Positions 33,470-41,573 of a stretch of 48,046 nucleotides of DNA are shown in pieces; positions within the stretch are counted from its first letter, which is position 1, and each line of letters opens with the position of its first letter. The stretch comes from Desulfuromonas sp. GTDB lineage: Bacteria > Desulfobacterota > Desulfuromonadia > Desulfuromonadales > UBA2294. The DNA lies in the NCBI GenBank assembly GCA_002869615.1, contig PKUH01000021.1, positions 1 through 48,046 on the forward strand, given 5' to 3'. Below the pieces are notes generated by a model. It did no database searches, was not told where the DNA came from, and saw only the letters and a program-made list of their open reading frames with translations. Both the position numbers and the translations under genes were made by a program.

Positions 33470-34785
33470 CGTTTCTCACTTTCCTGTTCGCTCTTTCGGT
33501 AGTCAAAAAATGTAATCGGTTTGCGCCGGTCCGGCCGCACCGTCTTCTGTGTAATCTGTTCCGGGCTGATCAGGACCACTTCCGGTCGCACCCGGGTTTT
33601 TCCGGCAATTTCACCGGCCAGATAATCGGCGGTCAGGGCGGTATCGCTGACACCGATGACGACCCGGACCCGGTCCGAGAGATCGAACTGCTGTTCGACC
33701 TCGAGGTAGTGGTTGACAACTCCGGGAATACGGTGCAGGACATTGCCGATTGCCGCCGGGTAGAGGGTTGTCCCCCGGACCTTGAGCATCTGTGATTTGC
33801 GACCGATGATCGGTCCGAGACGGGGTGTCTGTCGACCGCAGGCACAGGGCCCGGGATGAAGGGCGGCAATATCACCGGTCCGGTACCGCAACAGCGGCGT
33901 GCCCTCGATGCCGAACGGGGTAACAACGACCTCGCCCGGTTCGCCGGGCGGCAGCAGGGACCCCTCTTCATCAATGATTTCAACGGCAATCAGCTCCGGC
34001 AGCAGGTGACCGCCGCAGCCGGCCGGGCAGTCGGTAAAGGCGGTTGCCATTTCGGTACTGGCGTAAGTGCCGAAGACCGCCGCATCCCAGGCCCCGGTGA
34101 GGGCTTCCCCGAGCGGCGACAGGCTCAGGTCGGGGTTACGGATCGGTTCACCGATGCAGATCAGTTTGTTGATGCCGCAGGCGGCCGGATCGAGGCCGCG
34201 GCCCTGCATCTTCCGGGCGAGGCCGAGAAAGAGGCTGGGGACGCCAACCAGCACGTTCGGCCGCTGCTTTTCAATCGCTTCTGCGACCAACGCCGGTTGG
34301 CCCGAGCCGACCCGCAGGGCAGTCGCGCCGATCCGGCGCAGTCCGAGAAAATAGGCGAGGCCGGCCATGAAGCCGCGATCGAGAGCGGCACCGATCAGCA
34401 CTTTGTCGTGGCGGGTGATCCCGGCCGCGGCAAAAGAGAGCGCCTCGTTCAGGGCGAGCCGCTGCAGATCCTTTTCGGTCTGCCAGATGGTCACCGGTTC
34501 GCCGGTGGTGCCGGAGGTCTGGCAGATATCGACGACCTGGTCACTGCCGACTGCCAGAAATTGTTCGTTCTGGTTGGCGAGATCCTGTTTGCCGGTCAGG
34601 GGCAGCTGCTGCAAATCTTCGAGGGTTTGAATCTTGGCCGGTTCGATCCGGTTGCTGGCAAAAACCTCCCGGTACCAGGGTGATGCTTTATCCAGGTAGC
34701 TGAGGTGCTGTTGCAGAAGCTGGCACTGGCGCCCGGCGATGACCTCCGGGTCGGCAAAGCAGATATCGGGCACAACGTCACCCAT
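33466..34785 (-). CDS. AMP-dependent aryl acid ligase (PaaK-like)
   Basis: The 439-residue adenylating enzyme resembles phenylacetate-CoA ligases: ATP loop 'TSGTTGEPV' (90-98), 'FGTYASTEM' near 237, 'RYRTGD' near 300, and a C-terminal subdomain with 'GRKSQMLKVRGTTLYP' near 330. A 'CGRQTP' cysteine segment is present as in PaaK relatives. It should activate the aryl acid made by the ammonia-lyase and load it on CoA or an ACP as polyene starter. It abuts the acyltransferase gene and overlaps the lyase gene by 4 bases. Confidence 0.9.
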   Translation of the reverse strand: MGDVVPDICFADPEVIAGRQCQLLQQHLSYLDKASPWYREVFASNRIEPAKIQTLEDLQQLPLTGKQDLANQNEQFLAVGSDQVVDICQTSGTTGEPVTIWQTEKDLQRLALNEALSFAAAGITRHDKVLIGAALDRGFMAGLAYFLGLRRIGATALRVGSGQPALVAEAIEKQRPNVLVGVPSLFLGLARKMQGRGLDPAACGINKLICIGEPIRNPDLSLSPLGEALTGAWDAAVFGTYASTEMATAFTDCPAGCGGHLLPELIAVEIIDEEGSLLPPGEPGEVVVTPFGIEGTPLLRYRTGDIAALHPGPCACGRQTPRLGPIIGRKSQMLKVRGTTLYPAAIGNVLHRIPGVVNHYLEVEQQFDLSDRVRVVIGVSDTALTADYLAGEIAGKTRVRPEVVLISPEQITQKTVRPDRRKPITFFDYRKSEQESEKR

Positions 34786-35592
34786 TCAACGATCCTTCCT
34801 GTCGGCCCGCATCTCGACCAGGGCTGCACTCATCCGCTCCTTGGTGAGCTTGCGCAGGCGCAACGGGCCGTCATTGCCGGAAAATTCGGTGGTGTCAATC
34901 GGCTCGAGGGCGCGCAACTTGATGCGGCAGGGTCGCAATTGCTTACGGCCGGGCGGCAGCAGGATGTCGGTGCCGTCGATCACCAGCGGGGTCAGCTGCA
35001 CCCCGGCATCGATCGCCGCCTTGAAGCCGCCGGAATAGAAACGCTGCAGCTTGCCGGTCCGGCTGCGGCTCCCTTCGGGGAAGAACAGGACCGTGCCGCC
35101 GTTGGCAAAGGCCCGCTTACAGTTTTCCAGGGTCTCGAACCAGCTGCTGTCTTCGACATTCATATACCTGGCGAGGCGCATGAACTGTGAATACCAGAAC
35201 ATCCGGAACGGCCAGGCCCGGACCGCGAAGATGATGTCATGAACCGGCAGCATGGCCATACAGTAGGTGTCGAAAAACGAGAAGTGATTGACTACGAAAA
35301 GAGTCGGTTCTCCCGGCCTGATATGATCCATCTGTTCCCGATGAAAGCGGACAAACGGCCGCATCAACAGCAGCCAGCCGCGGCCGTAAATCCAGATGTA
35401 CCAGCGCATCAGCCGGTCGACCGGCCAGCGCAGGATGATTTTACAGAGGCCGAGGACAAGGGGAAAGACGAGGATCCCGAGCAGGGTCCAGAGGAACATC
35501 ATGCCGTAGCACCAGATGTTCATCAGGATGACCGGCAGGCTCCAGCCCCCGGTTTCATCTGTCGATTTACAGGTTTCGCTCACACCAGACAT
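34786..35592 (-). CDS. PlsC-like 1-acylglycerol-3-phosphate acyltransferase family protein
   Basis: The 268-residue membrane-associated acyltransferase has a hydrophobic N-terminus (about 20-50), the catalytic His103-x4-Asp108 motif in 'VNHFSFFD', and 'LFFPEGSRSRTG' (about 169-180) for phosphate binding. Relatives in aryl polyene clusters are believed to attach the polyene acyl chain to a lipid acceptor. The gene lies 9 bases after the ACP gene and directly abuts the ligase gene. Confidence 0.92.
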   Translation of the reverse strand: MSGVSETCKSTDETGGWSLPVILMNIWCYGMMFLWTLLGILVFPLVLGLCKIILRWPVDRLMRWYIWIYGRGWLLLMRPFVRFHREQMDHIRPGEPTLFVVNHFSFFDTYCMAMLPVHDIIFAVRAWPFRMFWYSQFMRLARYMNVEDSSWFETLENCKRAFANGGTVLFFPEGSRSRTGKLQRFYSGGFKAAIDAGVQLTPLVIDGTDILLPPGRKQLRPCRIKLRALEPIDTTEFSGNDGPLRLRKLTKERMSAALVEMRADRKDR

Positions 35593-35601
35593 CGTAGATT
35601 C

Positions 35602-35856
35602 TCAGCTGTGTTCTTCAACCTTCTGCAGGACGAAATTATGGATATCACCGAGGGTCCGGATCGCCCGGATCGATTCTTCTTCACGGATTTTGAAGTCGAA
35701 CGCGCCCTCGAGAACGATGACCATATCGACGGTATCGAGGCTGTCGAGGCCGAGGTCTTCGTAGATGTTCGCATCCGGGGTCATGTCGGCGCGGTCGAGC
35801 TCGAACTCCTCGGCGAGGCTCGAGTCGATCAGTTCAATTACTTCCTGTTCAGTCAT
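35602..35856 (-). CDS. Acyl carrier protein, proximal PKS set
   Basis: The 84-residue carrier has Ser39 in 'YEDLGLDSLDTVDMVIVLE', the classic FAS-like phosphopantetheine site. It differs from the two distal ACPs and is the likely carrier for the aryl polyene chain. It overlaps the upstream KS gene by 4 bases. Confidence 0.95.
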   Translation of the reverse strand: MTEQEVIELIDSSLAEEFELDRADMTPDANIYEDLGLDSLDTVDMVIVLEGAFDFKIREEESIRAIRTLGDIHNFVLQKVEEHS

Positions 35857-37085
35857 TCTTTGGTGCTCCTTAGGATAACGGTGGAGTTAATGCCACCCAT
35901 GGCAAAATTGTTTTTCAGGATGACGTTGGATTCGGTTTTCTTGTTCTGTTTCAAGTGCTCAAGACCGGCACAGTTGTTGTCGATCACTTCAAGGTTCCGG
36001 GTCGCAACCAGTTCGCCCCGCTGCATCATGCCGATACAGGCAGCCATCTCGATCGAGCCGCTGGCGGCCATGGTATGGCCGAGATGGCCCTTGAGGCTGC
36101 TCACCGGGGCCCGGTCGCCGACCAGATCACGAATCGCTCCGGCTTCCGCGGCATCGCCCTGCAGAGTGCCGGTGGCGTGGGCGTTGACATAATCAACCGC
36201 GGCGGCGCTCAGACCGGCATCGGCCAGGGCGAGCTGCATGCACTCGAGCATGGCGTTGGAGTCGGGATTGGCAATGCTCGAGGTGTCGGAGGTTGTCGCG
36301 AAGCCGCAAACTTCGGCCAGTATGGTCGCGCCGCGGGCCACCGCCCGGCTTTTTTTCTCGAGGAGCAGGATGCCGCTCCCTTCTCCACAAACGATGCCGT
36401 CGCGGGCGGCATCAAAAGGCCGCGGCGAATTCTCCGGCTGATCGTTGTAGCCGATCGAGGCGGCATGCATGACATCGAAGGTCGCGGTGGTCAGGGGGTG
36501 AAACTCGTCGGCGCCGCCGCAGAGGATCGCGTCCTGGCGACCGAAGGCGATCTGCTCGTAGGCGTAGCCGATCGCCTGGCAGCTGGTCGCGCAGGCGGCC
36601 GAAGGGGCCATCACCCGCCCGGTGATACCGAGTGACTGGGCGACGTTGGCGGCGCAGGAGTGGCCCATAATCTGGAAAAACAGTCCCGATTTCATCCGTT
36701 CAAGGCTGTAATCGCGGAAATAGTCGGCAAAGAATTTTTCACTGGTTTCGGTGCTGCCGAGGGTCGAACCGATGATGACGCCGAGGCGGCCGGCCGAGAG
36801 CTCCTCTTCCGGCCAGTTCGCCATCTCCAGCGCCTGCTGGCTGGCAAGATAGGCATAAATCGACATGTTCGACATCGAGCGCCTGATCTTGCGCGGCACC
36901 GATTTCGGATCGACTCCCTGAACCGTTGCCGCCAGGCGCGAGCGCAAGCCGCCGATCTTTTCGAGGCCGGCCTCGTGGCGGACTCCGCTTTCGCCGGCCA
37001 GCAGCGCCGTGACCAACTGATCGTAATCGAGACCGAGCGGCGAGATGATGCCGATTCCGGTGACAACGACATTTTCTAATGACAT
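35853..37085 (-). CDS. Beta-ketoacyl-ACP synthase (FabB/FabF-like), proximal KS 2
   Basis: The 410-residue enzyme has the full triad Cys165 ('PSAACATSCQAIG'), His303 ('YVNAHATGTLQGD') and His337 ('SLKGHLGHTMAASG'). Together with the KS at 38552 it may start or extend chains in addition to the KS/CLF pair at 25-27 kb; aryl polyene systems often have an extra stand-alone KS (ApeR-like). Its start overlaps the FAD enzyme gene by 10 bases and its end overlaps the ACP gene by 4. Confidence 0.92.
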   Translation of the reverse strand: MSLENVVVTGIGIISPLGLDYDQLVTALLAGESGVRHEAGLEKIGGLRSRLAATVQGVDPKSVPRKIRRSMSNMSIYAYLASQQALEMANWPEEELSAGRLGVIIGSTLGSTETSEKFFADYFRDYSLERMKSGLFFQIMGHSCAANVAQSLGITGRVMAPSAACATSCQAIGYAYEQIAFGRQDAILCGGADEFHPLTTATFDVMHAASIGYNDQPENSPRPFDAARDGIVCGEGSGILLLEKKSRAVARGATILAEVCGFATTSDTSSIANPDSNAMLECMQLALADAGLSAAAVDYVNAHATGTLQGDAAEAGAIRDLVGDRAPVSSLKGHLGHTMAASGSIEMAACIGMMQRGELVATRNLEVIDNNCAGLEHLKQNKKTESNVILKNNFAMGGINSTVILRSTKE

Positions 37086-38548
37086 GATCTGAGTTCTCCA
37101 CGCAGCTGGTCATGACCGAGGATCGAGCCGCAGGTCAGATAGCTGGAAACAACGGCGCCGAGCAGTCCCGGGGCGGCAATCGCCTGTCCCGAGAGGAAAA
37201 GTCCCGGCAACCGGGTCATCGGATGCGGATTATATTGACCGAGGAAGCGGCCGACGCCGTAGACCGCACCTTGCGGCGCCTGCGAATAGTCATGCAGGGT
37301 CAGTGGAGTCGCCAGTTCGAGCAACTCGAGGCCGGCCAGTTCCGGGGAGTTTTCGGCAAAAATGGCGAGCAGCTCCGCACCAACCTGCGCCTTGTGCCGC
37401 CGGTAATCCTCGCAGCGTTGCCCCTGCGGGGCGGCCCACCGGGAAACTTCGTCGTAAGCGGCCGGCATAATGCCGATAACGCCGTGCGCTCCGCCCTGGT
37501 CCGGCGCGGCCGCGGCCAGGTAGTATGCGCGCTGGTTCAGTGGCCGGTCCGTATTCGCTGCCATCAGGCCGGGTTGCGGCTGAACGAACATGTTGGATTG
37601 CTGCAGAAAACTGATCGGTCGGTCGCTCCGGGCAAAAACGATATAGGCCGAGCAGGTCTGTTCGAGCCGGCTCAGGCGTTTGCGGTAGGCCGGTCGCAGC
37701 AGGCCCTCCGGCAGCAGTTCCGGCAGCAGCGCCGGATTGATCGTTGCAACCACTTCCGATGCGGAAATCGTCTCGCCACTGCTCAGGGTGACCCCGGTCA
37801 CGGCCTCAGGCTCCGCTTCGATCGCCGTCACATCGGCCCGACAGCGGATTTCGGCTCCCGCTTCGGCGAGCAGCTCGAGCAGCGCCTCAATCAGGGCCCG
37901 ACCGCCGCCGCGGATGCCGTGAACCGAGTGGTAGTATGATCCGGCAACCTGAGTGTTCAGGGTCAGCGGCGCCGATTCGGCCGGGATGCCGTAAAGCAGG
38001 CTGTGCATCGACAGCAGGCTCTGCAGCTCCGGGGTCCCGGAAAACTGATCGAGGCTCTCCTTGAGCGATCTGCCGTGGACCGTCTGCATAGCGTAATCGG
38101 CAATGTCGGTGTCGAGGTTGAGATAGGGCAACCGATCCCAGGTGGTCTCGATTTCGCTGATAAAGCGGTCAACCTTCTGCCGCTCCTGCGGGAAGCGATC
38201 ACCGAGTTTTTCCCGGATTGCAGCAAAGCCGACCGGCAGAGTAAAGGTTTCGCCGGTCGCCATGATCTTCAGCTGGTCAAACCGATCAGCGGCAAACGGG
38301 TAGAGTTCCAGCTTGTCATCGAGACCAAGATGCCGGAACAGCGGTCGGAAAGGACCACCGTCGCCGAGGCCGCCGGCGTAATGGAAGCCGCTGTCGAAAT
38401 AAAGGCCGTGGCGCGAAAATCCGCGAACGACCGGCGCCGGCTGCGGGTGCTGCTCGAGCACCAGAACCTTGCGGCCGCTGCGGGCGAGCAGCAGGGCCGA
38501 AGTCAGGCCGGAAAGGCCGGCCCCGATAACGATCGCATCATATTGCAT
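37076..38548 (-). CDS. FAD-dependent oxidoreductase of the phytoene desaturase (CrtI) type
   Basis: The 490-residue protein has an N-terminal dinucleotide fold 'DAIVIGAGLSGLTSALLLARSGRKVLVLEQ' (4-33) and a C-terminal FAD closing segment 'PGLFLSGQAIAAPGLLGAVVSSYL' near 455-478, the layout of CrtI desaturases and carotenoid isomerases. It could desaturate, isomerise or oxidise the polyene chain. Most simple aryl polyene clusters do not need such an enzyme, whereas gene sets proposed for ladderane lipids do include CrtI-like proteins. It is flanked by two KS genes (3-base gap and 10-base overlap), so it probably acts on an ACP-bound chain. Confidence 0.87.
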   Translation of the reverse strand: MQYDAIVIGAGLSGLTSALLLARSGRKVLVLEQHPQPAPVVRGFSRHGLYFDSGFHYAGGLGDGGPFRPLFRHLGLDDKLELYPFAADRFDQLKIMATGETFTLPVGFAAIREKLGDRFPQERQKVDRFISEIETTWDRLPYLNLDTDIADYAMQTVHGRSLKESLDQFSGTPELQSLLSMHSLLYGIPAESAPLTLNTQVAGSYYHSVHGIRGGGRALIEALLELLAEAGAEIRCRADVTAIEAEPEAVTGVTLSSGETISASEVVATINPALLPELLPEGLLRPAYRKRLSRLEQTCSAYIVFARSDRPISFLQQSNMFVQPQPGLMAANTDRPLNQRAYYLAAAAPDQGGAHGVIGIMPAAYDEVSRWAAPQGQRCEDYRRHKAQVGAELLAIFAENSPELAGLELLELATPLTLHDYSQAPQGAVYGVGRFLGQYNPHPMTRLPGLFLSGQAIAAPGLLGAVVSSYLTCGSILGHDQLRGELRSCH

Positions 38549-38551
38549 GGG

Positions 38552-39766
38552 TCAGCTGAAATCCAGAACCAGCGCGGCGTTGGTACCGCCGAAGCCGGCC
38601 GAGTTGCAGAGCACTTTCCGTGGTGCCTGCGGGATGGTCTCACGGATAATATTGAGGCCGGCGGTTTCCGGGCACGGCCTTTCGAAGTTGGCGCTGGCGG
38701 CGATAAAATCCTGTTGGGCCATAATCGTCGTATAGACGACCTGTGATGCCCCGGCCATCCAGAGTTCGTGGCCGGTCAGCGCTTTCAACGCTGAAACCGG
38801 CGGCGTCCGTTCGCCGAACACAGCATGAATGTTTTTCGCCTCGGCGGCGTCACCGGCCGGGGTCGAAGTCGCATGGGCGCAGTAATAGTCGATCTCGGCT
38901 GCGGCGAGGCCGCTGTCGTCGAGGGCCATCCGCATTGCCCGGCTCATACCGTCGTCACTCGGCACCGAAAGCTGGCCGCCATCGGACGAAAAGCCATAGC
39001 CGAGGACTTCACCGAGAATCGTCGCTCCCCGTTTTTCGGCGAGGTCGTAGCGCTCCAGTATCACCGTCGCCGCGCCGCCGCCCGGAACCAGGCCGTCCCG
39101 CCCGGCATCGAATGGTCGGCTCGCCCCGGCCGGGTCGTCAATCCGGGTTGAAAAGGCGCCGAGGCCGTCAAAGCTGCACATCGACTCCCAGTTGATTTCC
39201 TGGGCGCCGCCGCAGAACATTCGCTGCTGACGGCCGAGCCGGATCAGGTCAGCCGCCTGGCCAATGGCGTGACCGCCGCTCGAACAGGCCGAGCTGAGCG
39301 ACCAGCAGGCACCGCGGGTCTGCAGCAGGGTGTTGAGATTCATGGTGATAACCGAGGTCATCGAGCGGAAGATGTGGCCGCTGCCGATCGCCTTGGTCTC
39401 CCCTTTTTTGCGCAGGGCGTCGACCTGTTCGATGGCGGCGATGCAACTTGAATCGCAGCCGTAGAGCAAACCGGTCTGCTCGTTGGCGATATCGGATTCT
39501 TCGAGACCGGCCATCGCCATGGCGTCACGGGCCGTGGCGTAGGTCCAGACGGCGAAGTCGGTCATGCTCTTACGCTGTTTACGCGACAGGATCGACTTGT
39601 CGAAACCGTCGATCTGTCCGGTCAGCGGGCTGCGAAAGCCGAGCTTCCGGCGTTCCTCGTCGACGACAATACCTGAAAGGCCGGCGCGCAGGGCGGTGCC
39701 GACCGTTTGCGGGTCATGGCCGAGACAGGAGACGATTCCGAAACCGGTGATGGCAACTCTGTGCAA
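38552..39766 (-). CDS. Beta-ketoacyl-ACP synthase (FabB-like), proximal KS 1
   Basis: The 404-residue enzyme has Cys161 ('SLSSACSSGGHAIG'), His298 ('YYCAHATSTPAGD') and His333 ('ALKALTGHELWMAGAS'). The 'ATSTPAGD' and 'TGHELWMAG' motifs are FabB-like (KAS I) and differ from the other three active ketosynthases of the operon. In fatty acid synthesis KAS I handles unsaturated chains, which would fit a polyene. It follows the ketoreductase gene by 13 bases. Confidence 0.92.
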   Translation of the reverse strand: MHRVAITGFGIVSCLGHDPQTVGTALRAGLSGIVVDEERRKLGFRSPLTGQIDGFDKSILSRKQRKSMTDFAVWTYATARDAMAMAGLEESDIANEQTGLLYGCDSSCIAAIEQVDALRKKGETKAIGSGHIFRSMTSVITMNLNTLLQTRGACWSLSSACSSGGHAIGQAADLIRLGRQQRMFCGGAQEINWESMCSFDGLGAFSTRIDDPAGASRPFDAGRDGLVPGGGAATVILERYDLAEKRGATILGEVLGYGFSSDGGQLSVPSDDGMSRAMRMALDDSGLAAAEIDYYCAHATSTPAGDAAEAKNIHAVFGERTPPVSALKALTGHELWMAGASQVVYTTIMAQQDFIAASANFERPCPETAGLNIIRETIPQAPRKVLCNSAGFGGTNAALVLDFS

Positions 39767-39779
39767 AACGGTTTCTCCC

Positions 39780-40511
39780 TTAAATATGGATGCCGCCGTT
39801 TACGGCGAAAACCTGGCCGGTGATATAGGTCGCCCGATCGGAACAGAGAAAGCCGACCAGACCGGAGACCTCCTCGGCATTGCCGACCCGGCCGAGTGGA
39901 ATCATCGGCAGAATCTGGTCCATCGGCAGCTCCGAGGTCATGTCGGTGGCGATAAATCCGGGCGAGACGGCATTGACCAGAACATTGCGGCGGCCGACCT
40001 CGGCAGCCAGCGAACGGGTCGCCCCGATCAGCCCGGCCTTGGCGGCCGAGTAGTTTACCTGGCCGGCGACGCCCGATTCACCCGAGGTCGAAACGATATT
40101 GATAATCCGGCCCTCTCTTTTTTTCTGCATCCGCGCGACGACCAGGCGGGTAACGTTGAAGAAGCCGTTGAGGTGAACCGCCAGAACCTTCTCCCAGCTC
40201 TCCTGGCTCATCATTGCCATGATGCCGTCGCTGGCGAAACCGGCGTTGTTGACCAGAACGAAGGGCACGTTGTCAGCGAGCAGCGGCTCGAGCGCTGCCG
40301 ATGTCGCCGCGGCATCGGCGACGTCAAACGGCAGGAGGTCGCAGCTGCCGCCGGCTGCCGTCATTTCGTCGGCAACCTGCCGCGCCGCATCATGGTCGCT
40401 GCGGTAGTTCAGCCAGATATGAAAACCATCGGCCGCCAGCTCTTTTGCAATGGCCGCGCCGATTCCTTTGCTCGCCCCGGTGACCAGGGCAATTTTCTTT
40501 TCTTCAGTCAA
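39780..40511 (-). CDS. 3-ketoacyl-ACP reductase, FabG-type (ApeQ-like), first gene of the operon
   Basis: The 243-residue short-chain dehydrogenase has the NADP(H) motif 'TGASKGIG' (11-18), 'NNAG' (88-91) and the catalytic set Asn115, Ser141, Tyr154, Lys158 ('YSAAK'). It should reduce each 3-keto group before dehydration. The start codon is TTG at 40511 with AAAGG about ten bases upstream. It is the promoter-proximal gene of the 30-gene string; the upstream 334 bases carry a candidate promoter and operator. Confidence 0.94.
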   Translation of the reverse strand: MTEEKKIALVTGASKGIGAAIAKELAADGFHIWLNYRSDHDAARQVADEMTAAGGSCDLLPFDVADAAATSAALEPLLADNVPFVLVNNAGFASDGIMAMMSQESWEKVLAVHLNGFFNVTRLVVARMQKKREGRIINIVSTSGESGVAGQVNYSAAKAGLIGATRSLAAEVGRRNVLVNAVSPGFIATDMTSELPMDQILPMIPLGRVGNAEEVSGLVGFLCSDRATYITGQVFAVNGGIHI

Positions 40512-40675
40512 AATGGTTTCGCCTTTTCCGCCTGTCGAGCAGTGACAGCCCGGTAAGAAAGGCTGCCGACAGGCACTTGATCGCAGGTGCTTGGAAAGGG
40601 GTGAAAAAGATCCCGAAATCCTCCTGCTACTGCTCTGTTGATGGTCGATTCAGTGCTGTTGGACAATAAACCTGC

Positions 40676-40704
40676 ATACTATGACAAGTCATCCAAGAAT
40701 TCAA
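40676..40704 (-). promoter_or_regulatory. Candidate sigma70 promoter of the polyketide operon
   Basis: On the minus strand, TTGAAT (40704-40699) is followed after 17 bases by TAGTAT (40681-40676), giving a start near 40669 and a leader of about 160 bases before fabG. Each box matches the consensus at four of six positions. It is the best match I found in the intergenic region. Confidence 0.5.
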
Positions 40705-40712
40705 CATTCTTG
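40694..40712. promoter_or_regulatory. Inverted repeat overlapping the operon -35 box (candidate operator)
   Basis: CAAGAAT, five bases, ATTCTTG is a perfect 7-base inverted repeat that covers the predicted -35 box. A regulator bound here could block RNA polymerase. Two copies of CCGACCGG at 40721-40728 and 40778-40785, each within a small palindrome, lie further upstream and may be a second site. The regulator is not encoded nearby. Confidence 0.4.
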
Positions 40713-40845
40713 AGCGTTTTCCGACCGGTTTCAGCCGGTTCAGATAATTGCTGGAAAAAGGTGATTTACAATGACAGCCGACCGGCTAGAATTCAGGGAG
40801 GTGAATTGATCTGCGTAATCTTTCAAGAGACAGGGAGGCGTTCCC

Positions 40846-41433
40846 ATGAAGATGAAGTTCATTCCTGTTCTGGTGCTGGTTCTGCTATTTTTCCCGGCCA
40901 GCGGTTTCGCCGCCGGCTGGACCGGTAATGTCAACGGATTCCTCGGTGCAAAGAGCCTCGATGAGGATGACTGGGAACCGCTGGACGAACATGGCGAAAT
41001 CGGCGTGCGCTTTGATTTTGCCCCGAAAACCGATTTCCCGATCAACTTTGCTATCGACTGGTATGTTTCCGGGACCAGCGAGGCCTACTCCGACCCCCGC
41101 TTCGGCGGCTTTGCCGACGTTGATGCCGCAACCAGCGAATTTGCCATCGGCTTTCGCAAATACATGCCGATTCCGCAGACCACTTTCAGCCCTTATCTCG
41201 GGGCCGGCTTGACCTCGATCGCCGCCAGCATTGAGGCTGATGACGGCTTTTTCACCTACAAGGATGATGATGTCGACGGTGGTCTCTGGCTCGAAGGGGG
41301 CATCGTCTGGACGATCAGGCATGTCAACCTCGGCCTTTGTCTGCGCTATTCCGATGCCGAGGTGACGCTGTTCGGTGAGGATCTTGAGGTCGGTGGCGGC
41401 CATGCCGGTTTGATCGCCGGGTTTCATTGGTAG
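40846..41433 (+). CDS. Outer membrane beta-barrel protein, function unknown
   Basis: The 195-residue protein has a signal peptide ('FIPVLVLVLLFFPASGFAA', cut near residue 23) and alternating amphipathic strands ending in 'GGGHAGLIAGFHW', a C-terminal aromatic typical of outer membrane barrels of about eight strands. The strands 'EIGVRFDFAPKT', 'INFAIDWYVSG' and 'FSPYLGAGLTSI' fit an OmpW/OmpX-like fold, but no specific family is certain. GGGAGG lies eight bases before the ATG. It is transcribed away from the polyketide operon and shares its intergenic region, so a linked role in envelope change is possible. Confidence 0.75.
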   Translation: MKMKFIPVLVLVLLFFPASGFAAGWTGNVNGFLGAKSLDEDDWEPLDEHGEIGVRFDFAPKTDFPINFAIDWYVSGTSEAYSDPRFGGFADVDAATSEFAIGFRKYMPIPQTTFSPYLGAGLTSIAASIEADDGFFTYKDDDVDGGLWLEGGIVWTIRHVNLGLCLRYSDAEVTLFGEDLEVGGGHAGLIAGFHW

Positions 41434-41573
41434 GGGCAGTAATCAGAAATCAGTGGACAGTTGGCAGTTGTATGAGCTGTAAGCCGGAAGGGCTAACTGC
41501 CGGTTTCCTGGTTGGAGCGTTGCAGGTACCAGACGATCGATTTAGATTTCCAGCCTCCAGCCTCCAGCGGCTC
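41434..41573. other. Short intergenic stretch between converging genes
   Basis: It holds small direct repeats such as CCAGCCT twice near 41552-41565 and ATCAGAAATCAG near 41442. I see no gene or convincing terminator. Confidence 0.4.

Noticed and set aside
12000-40511. Direct assignment of the operon as a ladderane lipid pathway
   Set aside because: The radical SAM, CrtI-like and KS mix is suggestive, but the ammonia-lyase, aryl ligase, LolA-like, MMPL and DUF3261 genes clearly mark an aryl polyene core, and ring formation cannot be read from sequence.
12000-40511. Recent horizontal transfer of the whole operon
   Set aside because: I saw no integrase, transposase or tRNA boundary, and base composition looks like that of flanking genes by eye; a computed comparison would be needed.
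40571-40585. A sigma54-like sequence AGGCACTTGATCGCA upstream of the beta-barrel gene
   Set aside because: GG and GC spacing is right, but it has three mismatches, lies over 250 bases from the gene, and no activator gene is near; chance is likely.
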